Positions 27,128 to 35,364 of a stretch of DNA of 64,000 nt are shown here, piece by piece (the first letter of the stretch is position 1; each line of letters opens with the position of its first letter). The notes beneath the pieces are model-generated. The model had not been told where the DNA came from, ran no database searches, and saw only the letters and a program-made list of their open reading frames with translations. A program made the translations under genes and the position numbers. The DNA is from Kribbella jejuensis (GTDB taxonomy: Bacteria > Actinomycetota > Actinomycetes > Propionibacteriales > Kribbellaceae), in the NCBI RefSeq assembly GCF_006715085.1, contig NZ_VFMM01000003.1, forward strand, positions 496,001 to 560,000, given 5' to 3'.

Positions 27128-28821
27128 TCGTCCTCGTGCTGCGCGGGTTGCTGCCAGTGGCCGAGAAGCTCGCGGTAGAGCGGAGACATCCGCAGCAGCG
27201 TGCTGTGCCGACCGAGCGCCGCTTCGGTGCCGTCGAGGACGAGGATGCGGCGGGCCCGTAGGGCGGAGCTGATCCGGTGCGCGATCACGATCAGCGTCCC
27301 GGGCCGGGCAGCGAAGGCTTCCTCGGCACACCGCTCGGCGTCGGGGTCCAGGTGGCAGGTCGCTTCGTCGAGTACGGCGATCGGCGCCGGCGAGAGGTAC
27401 GCCCGGGCCAGCGCGATCAGCTGCCGCTCACCGGCGGACAGTTGGGCCGGGTGAATCGTTGCGGGCAGCCCCCCGAGCCTCGCGACCAGGGCGCCGGCGG
27501 CGACGGCCGAGATTGCCCGTTCGAGCTGGGCGGCGGTCGCGTCCGGAGCCAGGTAGCTGACGTTTTCGGCGACGGTCCCGGAGAAGACATATGCCTCCTG
27601 CGGGATCAGGACACGGGTTCGGGCCAGTAGCTCGGTCGACAGCTGCCCGGGTGGGACCCGGCCGAGCACGATGCGGCCCTGGGTCGGCGGCAGCAGTCCG
27701 CAGATCAGCGCGGCGAGGGTGGACTTGCCGATGCCGCTCGGGCCGACGACGGCCAGATGGTCGCCTTCGGGCACGACGAGATCGAGCCGGTGCAGGACCG
27801 GTTCGGCGTGCGCGCCGTACGCGAACGACACCTTTTGCAGTCGCGCCTGGTGCCCGTGCGGCACGGCCGCGAGCGAGGGCTGCTCGGGCGGCGGTCCGCT
27901 GTCGAGGATGCGGCCGAGCGTGACGACGTACCGCAGGCCACTGTCGCCGAGGGCGGACATGACCGTGCTCAGCGCAGGCTGGAGGCCGAGGAGCACGTAG
28001 GTGAGCCCGCCGAGGAGCGTGCCGGTGCTCACGCCGCGGCCGGCGAGCCAGGGGCCGAGCGCCAGCAGGAGCAGCAGCGGCAGCCAGCCGCCGAGGGCGA
28101 AGCAGAGCATCCGCAACGCGGCGACCTTGGCCAGCGCCCGCTCCGCGGTGGCGTGTGCCTCGATCGGTTCGCCGACCCACGCCGCGGTGAAGTCTTCGGC
28201 GCCGGCCGCGGTGATGTCGCGGACCCCGGCGAACGCCGTACCGGCAGAGGTGGTCAGCTGCTCGTCGGCGGCCAGTGATGCCTCGACCCGGTGTGCGGCC
28301 TTGCCGAGGATTCCCAGCGAGGCGGCGAAACCGAGCAGGAACGGCGGTACGACGAGCAAGGCGATCACAGGCGCGAGGGACAACAGCCCGCTCAGCACCG
28401 CGACCACGGTGACGAGGAAGTTCCGGATCACCAGGATCAGACCGGCGTAGGTGTCCCGAACGATCTCGACCTGCCGGTTCAGCCGCGACACCGCACCGTC
28501 CGTCCGCTCACCCGTGACGCCGCGACGCAGCGCACCGCCGACCACCCTGCGAACCAGTTCGTCGCGCACCGGCTCGACCAGGTCGCCGAGCCTGCGGTAG
28601 ACCTGGCCGGCGCCGACCGCGCCCAGTGCGGCGGCCGCGACCAGGCCTCCGAGCCACCCCAGTCCGGCCGCGGATCGACCGCCGAGGAAGGCGTCGGTCG
28701 CGTGGGCGACCGCGAGACCGTACCCCATGGTCGGCAGGATCTCCGGCACCGACCAAGCGGCCAGCAACAGCGCCGGCCGCCGCCGCAGCGCGGCGACCCC
28801 GAAGCGCAGCTCGCGCCTCAT
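27106..28821 (-). CDS. ABC half-transporter of lanthipeptide locus (catalytic partner)
   Basis: A 571-residue fused permease-ATPase with about six helices in residues 15-300. The nucleotide domain is canonical: Walker A GPSGIGKST (360-368), Q-loop VLIPQEAY, signature LSAGERQ (461-467), Walker B IAVLDEAT with catalytic Glu (481-488), and AHR in the H-loop. The ATG overlaps the stop of the other half-transporter (ATGA), so they are made together and probably form a heterodimer that exports the lanthipeptide, as RamA/RamB do for SapB. Its end overlaps the luxR gene by 22 bases. Confidence 0.9.
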   Translation of the reverse strand: MRRELRFGVAALRRRPALLLAAWSVPEILPTMGYGLAVAHATDAFLGGRSAAGLGWLGGLVAAAALGAVGAGQVYRRLGDLVEPVRDELVRRVVGGALRRGVTGERTDGAVSRLNRQVEIVRDTYAGLILVIRNFLVTVVAVLSGLLSLAPVIALLVVPPFLLGFAASLGILGKAAHRVEASLAADEQLTTSAGTAFAGVRDITAAGAEDFTAAWVGEPIEAHATAERALAKVAALRMLCFALGGWLPLLLLLALGPWLAGRGVSTGTLLGGLTYVLLGLQPALSTVMSALGDSGLRYVVTLGRILDSGPPPEQPSLAAVPHGHQARLQKVSFAYGAHAEPVLHRLDLVVPEGDHLAVVGPSGIGKSTLAALICGLLPPTQGRIVLGRVPPGQLSTELLARTRVLIPQEAYVFSGTVAENVSYLAPDATAAQLERAISAVAAGALVARLGGLPATIHPAQLSAGERQLIALARAYLSPAPIAVLDEATCHLDPDAERCAEEAFAARPGTLIVIAHRISSALRARRILVLDGTEAALGRHSTLLRMSPLYRELLGHWQQPAQHEDDQIQPAS

Positions 28822-30482
28822 CCGAAGATCTCCCGGTACGCCGCCGCCCGCCACAGGCTCGTATGCGGACCGACGCCGCGGACCTGCCCGTGGTGCAGCC
28901 AGACGACCAGGTCCGCCCGAGCCGCGGTGGCAACCCGGTGCGTGACGATCAGCCGGGTTCGGTGCAAGCGATCCTCGGTCAGGGTCCGGTTGATCTCCAT
29001 CTCGGTCGCGGTGTCCAGACTGGACGTGGCGTCGTCGAGGACCAGCAGCCGGTCGGCATGCCAGGCGCGGGCGAGTCCCAGCCGCTGCCGCTCACCGCCC
29101 GACATCGGTGCCTCGGGCAACGGAGTCCGGTAGCCGTTCGGTAACCGGCTGGCGTAGTGGTGCGCGTGGGTCGCGCGGGCGGCGGCGAGCAGCCGGACCG
29201 GCGAGAGCCGCCCGGTCGAGATCGCGTCGGCCACCGTGCGCCCGACGAGGACCGGCCGTTCGAACGCGCATCCCACCGCCTGGCGCAGTGCGGCCCGGTG
29301 CAGTGCCTTCAGCGGTACGCCGTCGAGCAGCACGAGCCCGGAATCGGGGTCACGCAGGCGGGCGGCGACCGCCGCGAGCACCGACTTGCCGGCACCGCTC
29401 GCGCCCACGACCGCGATCGTGGCCCCACCGGGCAGGTCCAGCGTGACGTGGTCGAGGAGCGTCACGCCGTCGGCCACCACGGTGACGTCGTCGAACTCCA
29501 GCCGGCCAGGGCCCGGCGGCAGCCGCAGGCCGCCGTAGGCCAGGGGTTCGACGGCCAGGATCTCGGCGCTGCGGTGTACGCCGGCCCGCGCCCGGGCCAG
29601 CTCGCCGAGCAGACCGGTCAGGCTGCCGAGGCCTGCCCCGATGACGGCGTACTGCGAGGCGGCGAACAGTTCGCCCGCCGTGATCCGGCCCGCGACCAGC
29701 TGCAGACCACCGATCGCGAGGACCGAGATCAGGACGAGCGGCCCGATCAGGGCGGCCTGCGCGCCCGAGCGGGCGAGCACGGTCCAGGTCAGGCGCCCGT
29801 TGCGGTGCAACTCCGGCAGGAACTGGAGGATCCGCCGCTCCTCCCGTTCCACAGTGCCGCCTGCCGCGATCGTGCGGATGCCGTCGAGCGCCTCGGTGAG
29901 CAGCGCGGCGATCCGGCCCTGCGTCTCCTGGTAGGCCAGGCTGATCTCGGTCGTCCGGCGGGCGAAGACCCACAGCACCACGATGACCAGCAGGACACCG
30001 CCGAAGAAGGCGGCCGCGAGCGACACGTCGATGCGCGCGAGCAGCACGAGGCTGCCGACCGGAGGCGCCGCCGCGGCGATGGCTGTGACCACGGTGGGAC
30101 CGGCCTGTGCGGCGTCGCTCGCGCTGCCGGACACGCGGCTGACGAGATCACCGGTTTCGAACCGGCGCGTGCCCTCGGGTCCGCCTGTGAGCACCCGGCC
30201 GACGAGGCGGTGCCGCAGCCAGGCGGTGGTTCCGGCGACACAGGCCGTACCGGCGAACGCGTCGACCAGGGAACTCGCGATGCCGAGGGCGATCAGGAGG
30301 CCGGCCAGTGTCAGCCAGCCGTTCACTGTGTGGCCGGAGGCAATGGCGTCGACGGCGCGGCCGAGCACGGTCGGCAGGGCGAGCGTGACTCCGCTCCCGA
30401 GCAGCGCGGACAAGCCGATCAGCGGCAGCCAGCTTCGGCCGTGGCGAGCCGCCGCGGCGAAGGTGAGGGCGGGCGCGCTCAT
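28818..30482 (-). CDS. ABC half-transporter of lanthipeptide locus (degenerate partner)
   Basis: A 554-residue fused permease-ATPase with six helices in residues 18-290. The nucleotide domain departs from consensus: Walker A GASGAGKSV (360-368) and signature MSGGERQRL (460-468) are intact, but Walker B ends VLDDATS with Asp instead of catalytic Glu, and the Q-loop Gln reads Glu (CAFERP). It therefore likely supplies the non-hydrolysing site of a heterodimer with the following gene. ATG at 30482 overlaps the protease stop (ATGA). Confidence 0.9.
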   Translation of the reverse strand: MSAPALTFAAAARHGRSWLPLIGLSALLGSGVTLALPTVLGRAVDAIASGHTVNGWLTLAGLLIALGIASSLVDAFAGTACVAGTTAWLRHRLVGRVLTGGPEGTRRFETGDLVSRVSGSASDAAQAGPTVVTAIAAAAPPVGSLVLLARIDVSLAAAFFGGVLLVIVVLWVFARRTTEISLAYQETQGRIAALLTEALDGIRTIAAGGTVEREERRILQFLPELHRNGRLTWTVLARSGAQAALIGPLVLISVLAIGGLQLVAGRITAGELFAASQYAVIGAGLGSLTGLLGELARARAGVHRSAEILAVEPLAYGGLRLPPGPGRLEFDDVTVVADGVTLLDHVTLDLPGGATIAVVGASGAGKSVLAAVAARLRDPDSGLVLLDGVPLKALHRAALRQAVGCAFERPVLVGRTVADAISTGRLSPVRLLAAARATHAHHYASRLPNGYRTPLPEAPMSGGERQRLGLARAWHADRLLVLDDATSSLDTATEMEINRTLTEDRLHRTRLIVTHRVATAARADLVVWLHHGQVRGVGPHTSLWRAAAYREIFG

Positions 30483-32443
30483 CTGGTCAGCCCGGTGTGC
30501 GCGGCGAGGAACGCCAGCAGGTCGGCGGCGAGGGCGACCCCGCGGCTGACTGCCGAGGAGCCGTGCCCGCGGCCGTCCTCGGAGCGCAGCAGGACCGGTC
30601 GCGAACCGTCGGTCGCGTGCTGGAGCGCAGCGCACATCTTCCGCGCGTGCATCGGATCCACCCGCGTGTCACCACCGAACACGGTGAACAGGACCGCGGG
30701 ATAATCGTTGCCCTCAGCAACATGGTGGTACGGCGAGTAGGCCAGCAGGTCCCGGAACTGGTCCGGATCCTCGACCGAACCGTACTCCGGGATCCAGGAC
30801 GCCCCGAGGCCGAAGTACTGGTACCGCAGCATGTCCAGAACCGGCGCCGAACAGACGGCTGCCGCGAACAGCTCAGGTCGTTGCGTCAAGGCCGCGCCGA
30901 CCAGCAACCCGCCGTTCGACTCCCCGCAGATACCGAGTTGTGCGGGCGTCGTCCAGCCGTCGGCGATCAGCGTCTCGGCTGCCGCGACGAAGTCGTCGAA
31001 CACCCTCTGCTTGTTGTGCAGCCGGCCGGCCCGGTGCCAGGTGTCGCCTTCCTCGCCGCCGCCACGCAGGTTGGCGGTGACGAACACCCCTCCTGCCTCG
31101 ATCCAGGCGAGGGTGAACGAGGAGTACGTCGGGGTCAGCGGCTGCCCGAATCCGCCGTACCCGTACAGGATCGTCGGCCGCGGAACCTGCGGTCCGGGCG
31201 CGGCGAGGACGAGCATCCGGATCGGAGTGCCGTCGGCCGAGCGGTAGACGAGTTGTCGGGCTTCGGTCCTCGGTACGTCGACCGTCCCGGGCGGCACGGC
31301 CCACACCGCGGTCTCGCCGGTGCGGGCGTCGTACCGGTACACGCTCGCGGGGGTGACGCTGTCGGTGTAGCTGAACCAAACCTCGTGACCGCCCTCCGGG
31401 CGCGCGGTCAGCGATCCGATCGACCCGAGACCGGGCAGCGCCACGTCGCCGAGGCGTTCCCCGGTCCGCAGGTCGTGCACGGCGAGCTCGCCGATCGTGT
31501 ACCGGGTCCTGGCGACCACGAGAAGATCGTCGAGGATGGCGATCTCGCTGAGTGGCGCCTCGGGATCCTCGGGGACCAGTTCGTGCCAGTCCGCCGGCCG
31601 AAGCGGATCACCGACACAGATCCGCCCCGCCGGAGCGCCGGCAGTGGTCACGACGTAGAGCCGGCCGTCGCGGCCCACGGTCGGTGCGGTCCGCGCGTCG
31701 ACGCCTTCCTGCACGACCGAAAGCGTGAAAGTCTCCGACACCTCGGCGAGCCAGACGTCGTTGCGCGCGCCGTCCGCCGCCGAGATCGCCAGCCATCGTC
31801 CGTCGGCGCTGATCTCCAGCCCGTACGTCGCCTCGCGGGTGAGCACCGGGGTGCTGCCGGAGCCGATCCGGTGCAGCCAGACCTGCCGGTCGCGAACGAA
31901 GTAGAAGGCGCGACTGTCGGGCAGCCACGCGACGGGGGAGTAGCGGCAGCGGTCGATCGGGCCGTCGAGCACCTGGCCGGTGCCGGTGCCCATGACGTAG
32001 AGGCTGGATTCCTCCGTGCCGCCGCGCGACAGCTGGAACGCCAGCAGGCTCCCGTCGGGCGACGGCTGCCAGTGGTCGAGCGTTGTCCCACCGGTGGGAT
32101 CGAGCGCCATCGGGTCGATCAGGGCCTGGTCGGCGACGTACAGGACCGGATGATCCTGCCGGGCTGTCCGGCGCAGCACGAAGGGCCGCTCACCCCGCCA
32201 CACCGGCGGAGTCACCATGCCGACGTCGCTGAAGCGCGCGACCTGGGCCCGGAAGCGGTAGCGGTTGGTCAGTTCCGCGGCGTGCGTGAGCCAGAGCTCG
32301 TCCTGCGCGGCCTGCCAGGCGAGGGTGCACGGGTCGGCCGGGTTCTCCAGCCAGCGGTACGGATCGGCAACGACATGGCCGTGCAGCCGGTCGACGGTCG
32401 GCCGTCGATCGGCGGCGGGATACCTGAGGCCAAGGGTGCGCAC
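30479..32443 (-). CDS. Prolyl oligopeptidase, probable lanthipeptide leader peptidase
   Basis: A 654-residue S9 family peptidase: an N-terminal DPYRWLE element and seven-bladed propeller (to about residue 400), then the hydrolase domain with Ser509 (GESNGG), Asp592 (GDTRVDP, with the substrate-binding Arg594) and His627 (GRGHGS). It lies between the precursor and exporter genes. In flavipeptin biosynthesis of Kribbella flavida a prolyl oligopeptidase removes the class III leader after Pro, so the same job is inferred here. The GTG at 32443 follows AAGGA; an ATG at 32518 would add 25 Cys-containing residues. Confidence 0.88.
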   Translation of the reverse strand: MRTLGLRYPAADRRPTVDRLHGHVVADPYRWLENPADPCTLAWQAAQDELWLTHAAELTNRYRFRAQVARFSDVGMVTPPVWRGERPFVLRRTARQDHPVLYVADQALIDPMALDPTGGTTLDHWQPSPDGSLLAFQLSRGGTEESSLYVMGTGTGQVLDGPIDRCRYSPVAWLPDSRAFYFVRDRQVWLHRIGSGSTPVLTREATYGLEISADGRWLAISAADGARNDVWLAEVSETFTLSVVQEGVDARTAPTVGRDGRLYVVTTAGAPAGRICVGDPLRPADWHELVPEDPEAPLSEIAILDDLLVVARTRYTIGELAVHDLRTGERLGDVALPGLGSIGSLTARPEGGHEVWFSYTDSVTPASVYRYDARTGETAVWAVPPGTVDVPRTEARQLVYRSADGTPIRMLVLAAPGPQVPRPTILYGYGGFGQPLTPTYSSFTLAWIEAGGVFVTANLRGGGEEGDTWHRAGRLHNKQRVFDDFVAAAETLIADGWTTPAQLGICGESNGGLLVGAALTQRPELFAAAVCSAPVLDMLRYQYFGLGASWIPEYGSVEDPDQFRDLLAYSPYHHVAEGNDYPAVLFTVFGGDTRVDPMHARKMCAALQHATDGSRPVLLRSEDGRGHGSSAVSRGVALAADLLAFLAAHTGLTR

Positions 32444-32533
32444 GGGATCCTTCCCCGGTCCGATGCCCGGGCAGCAAAGCCGGCACCAAACATCACAGCC
32501 GGCAGCTGTCCGGAGCATCGAACCTACTGTCGC

Positions 32534-32674
32534 TCAGTGGCAAAGAACGACGCTGAGGTTGCTGGGACGCTGCGAACCGCAGCCGAGCACAGTCAGCGTG
32601 CTGCCGCCACCACCGCCACTGCCACCGCCACAACTGCCGGGGGCCTGCAGACCTTGAAGGTCGAGAAGCGCCAT
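32534..32674 (-). CDS. Class III lanthipeptide precursor peptide
   Basis: A 46-residue peptide. Its leader opens MALLDLQGLQAP, containing the LLDLQ motif that class III synthetases recognise (LFDLQ in the SapB precursor), then a Gly-rich stretch with one Cys (residues 13-24). The core has two Ser-x2-Ser/Thr-x3-Cys ring motifs, STLTVLGC (25-32) and SNLSVVLC (38-45), able to form labionin or lanthionine. Pro12 is the only leader proline, a candidate cut site for the downstream protease. AAGGAGGT precedes the ATG, which lies two bases after the synthetase stop. The Gly-rich leader end is unusual. Confidence 0.88.
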   Translation of the reverse strand: MALLDLQGLQAPGSCGGGSGGGGGSTLTVLGCGSQRPSNLSVVLCH

Positions 32675-32676
32675 GT

Positions 32677-35235
32677 CTACACCTCCTTCCGCACATCGGT
32701 CGGGCTCGGACCACTCGCCGCGGTCGGGGGTCCGAAGAACGGAAGAGCGCCCGGCTGCTCGTGCAGCGCGGCGCCCAGAGCCAGCAGGATCCCGGCCGAA
32801 CCGGTGGCCAGGTCCATCGAGAGCCGGAGGAGTTGATTCCCCGGGAAGGCCAGCCCGTCGGCATACGGCAGTGCGTGCCAGGCAAGTCCGCGGATCAGGT
32901 CGGTGGTCTCGTCGCCGGTGAGCGCCGCCGCCGCGATCAGGCCGGCGCGACCCATGAACAGTCCGGGCTGGACGAAGTATCCACAGCGATCGACCCGCTG
33001 GAGCGCCGCGAGGTCTTCGGCGAGTTCGCCGTCGTGACGATGGCGCAGGTAACGGTCGAGGACGAGCGCGATGCCGGCTGAGCCCTGCTCGAGGTACGGA
33101 AGTGTTCGCCAGCCCTGGTTGACCTGGAGCGTGCCGGCCTCGTCGCGGACGCACCGGCGCAGATCCTGCCGGATCGCGGTCTCGGCGAGGTCGAGCAGTC
33201 CGGGGTCCCCGGATCGCTCGTACGCGTGCAGGAACAGCAGCGCGGGTCCCGAGGATCCGAACATCAGCCCGGCGCGTGGGTTTCCTTCACCGCTGATCTC
33301 CGGCACGTCGTCGACCCGGCCGAGCCGGTCGGCGACCAGGTCGATCACCCTTGTCGCCGCGGCGCGCAGGCCGGGTTCGTCCGCGAAGTGCAGGAGGTTC
33401 AGCCCGATCCCGGCCAGGCCCGAGTGCAGCCCGAGCTCGTTCGACTCCAGCGGCATCGCCAGACAACGATCCAGCGCGTCGAGTGCGTCCTCGCGATAGC
33501 CGAGTTCGGCAAGAACGTGGGCGACGCCGTGCAGACCGTCGTACAGACCGAGGCCGATCGCCGGGTCCTGGGCATGCTTGCGAAGCCAGTCGTCGTACTC
33601 CGGGAAGCGGCCCGCGCCGGTGCGGTCGAGCGCGTAGAGCACGCCGGCGGCTCCGTATGCGAGGTTGACACCACCGCCTGGCCGGAACTGCGCGACGTCG
33701 CCGGGGAAGAGGCGGTCGTCGCGGTCCGGGGTGGCGGCGGCCACGATCGCGCGGGTGATCGCGGCGCGGACGTCGGCCCAGGGCGCCCGGCCGGGCATCG
33801 GCAGGCCGGACGGCAGCCGGTCCGGCCGCGGTACGCCGGTGATGGTCGCGACCGCACGCCCGATAGTTGCCTCGGGCACCGGGAACGTCTCGGTGACGAG
33901 GTCCGCGAGCTGCTGTGCCTTGCCCGGATGGACCTGTAGGAGCGTCGTCGTCTGTGGGGCGAAGAGGCCGATGGCGAGACAGGCCAGCGCGTAGCGGTCA
34001 GCTTCGACACCCTTGCGGCCCGGGGGAGCGACGTACCCGGGATGCGCCAGCGCGGAGTGCGCCTGCTGCCCGGCCAGGGTGGCGACCTCGAAGTCGATCA
34101 GCACCAGGCGGTCGTCGACGCTGATCAGGATGTTGTCCGGATGCAGGTCGCCGAAGACCACGCCGCGCTCGTGCAGGCTCTGGATCGCGCGCTCGACCCG
34201 ATCCAGCATCGCGACGGCCCAGTCGGTGTACTCCTGCAGGGCAGTGGGGGACGGATCAGGGCGGGTGAGCGGGTAGCGTCCGACGACCAGCCGTTGCAGC
34301 GGGCTCGCGTCGATGAACTCCTGCACCAGGAAGTGGTGGTCCCCGAGGACGAAGTAACCGTGCGCAGCCGGGACGACGTCCAGGCCGCGCAGCCGCTCGA
34401 GGATCGCCCGTTCGTGCTGGATCCGCGCGACCGCGTCCCGGCGGTCGACGTCGAGCCCGGCCAGCGGCCGTCCCTCCTTCAGTACGACGCGCGCCTGCGT
34501 GTCCCGGTGGTGGCCGAGATAGACACCACCGCCGTTGGAGAACTGGATGACGCTCTCGATCTCGTACTCCAGCTCGTTGGTGGTGACCGCGTTGCGGGCG
34601 GCCAGGTGGGTCTCGAGGAACGACGGCAGCCGCACCCAGGGCGGCGTCGCGAAGACGGGTCCGCGGACATCCGGAACGAGCCGGCCGGTCGGGTCCTCGA
34701 CGGCCAGGACGCGCTCGCCGGTCTCGGACAGGCAGTGCCGCTCGGTGAAGGCGCCGTACCGGACGAAGAGTGGGCCGTCGGCGTACCGGAGGTCGCTGAG
34801 GATATACGGGCCGCGGATGCCCACGAGCTGCTCGTCGAGCTCCTTGAGCACGAGCTCGAGCTGCGCCTCGTCGGACGGATAGACGGTGACGAGCTTGCCG
34901 CTCGACCCGCGGACGGCGGCCTTCGAGTTCATCATCACCATGACGGCTTCGCTGCGCAGGAACTTGAACGGGAGGCCGCGCCGGACGCAGTAGTCCCAGA
35001 CCGTGCTCAGCGTCCGGTCGGCGTCCTCGAGACCGGACGACACGTGGATCTTCCAGCCCTGGGGCGGCAGCGACATCGCGCGTGGTGCGTAGTGCATCCA
35101 CAGGTCGCCGGCGACGTGGTCCCAGCCGTCCGGGACCGGTCGCGCGCAGACGGCGAAGTCCGGGTGCTCGACTCCGTGGGCCGGGACGTCGTAGAAGTAC
35201 CGGTCGACGAGACAGTAGAGCTCGTACTGCTCCAT
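32677..35235 (-). CDS. Class III lanthipeptide synthetase (LanKC)
   Basis: An 852-residue three-domain enzyme that phosphorylates Ser/Thr of the precursor, eliminates phosphate and closes (methyl)lanthionine or labionin rings. Residues 1-220 are the lyase domain. The kinase domain (about 225-400) has SNGGGVYLG (233-241), Lys253, GDLHPDN (362-368) and DFE (381-383). The C-terminal cyclase (about 515-830) has the repeated GxxG helices but lacks the zinc Cys/His ligands of class I/II LanC, which defines class III. The ATG at 35235 is 6 bases after GGAGG and preferred to ATG 35241. It heads the operon. Confidence 0.95.
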   Translation of the reverse strand: MEQYELYCLVDRYFYDVPAHGVEHPDFAVCARPVPDGWDHVAGDLWMHYAPRAMSLPPQGWKIHVSSGLEDADRTLSTVWDYCVRRGLPFKFLRSEAVMVMMNSKAAVRGSSGKLVTVYPSDEAQLELVLKELDEQLVGIRGPYILSDLRYADGPLFVRYGAFTERHCLSETGERVLAVEDPTGRLVPDVRGPVFATPPWVRLPSFLETHLAARNAVTTNELEYEIESVIQFSNGGGVYLGHHRDTQARVVLKEGRPLAGLDVDRRDAVARIQHERAILERLRGLDVVPAAHGYFVLGDHHFLVQEFIDASPLQRLVVGRYPLTRPDPSPTALQEYTDWAVAMLDRVERAIQSLHERGVVFGDLHPDNILISVDDRLVLIDFEVATLAGQQAHSALAHPGYVAPPGRKGVEADRYALACLAIGLFAPQTTTLLQVHPGKAQQLADLVTETFPVPEATIGRAVATITGVPRPDRLPSGLPMPGRAPWADVRAAITRAIVAAATPDRDDRLFPGDVAQFRPGGGVNLAYGAAGVLYALDRTGAGRFPEYDDWLRKHAQDPAIGLGLYDGLHGVAHVLAELGYREDALDALDRCLAMPLESNELGLHSGLAGIGLNLLHFADEPGLRAAATRVIDLVADRLGRVDDVPEISGEGNPRAGLMFGSSGPALLFLHAYERSGDPGLLDLAETAIRQDLRRCVRDEAGTLQVNQGWRTLPYLEQGSAGIALVLDRYLRHRHDGELAEDLAALQRVDRCGYFVQPGLFMGRAGLIAAAALTGDETTDLIRGLAWHALPYADGLAFPGNQLLRLSMDLATGSAGILLALGAALHEQPGALPFFGPPTAASGPSPTDVRKEV

Positions 35236-35306
35236 CGCCATCCTCCACGAATCGTCGGACGCCTCGCCGACATCTTCGGAAAGTCAGCGTCCGTGCGCGT
35301 AGTGAA

Positions 35307-35316
35307 TGGCGTCACC
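35307..35316. promoter_or_regulatory. TGGCGTCACC element upstream of the lanthipeptide operon
   Basis: The same decamer as at 26438-26447, lying 72 bases upstream of the synthetase start in the 129-base gap after the peptidase gene. It is a candidate site for the LuxR-type regulator. Confidence 0.3.
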
Positions 35317-35364
35317 AGTTTGCGGTGAGAAGTGCGTGGCCGTACTCACGCGTACGTCACACGA

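Noticed and set aside
32534..33154. Longer 206-codon frame containing the lanthipeptide precursor
   Set aside because: The upstream part is antisense-like Arg/Pro-rich sequence within the synthetase gene; the strong ribosome site and LLDLQ leader put the start at 32674.
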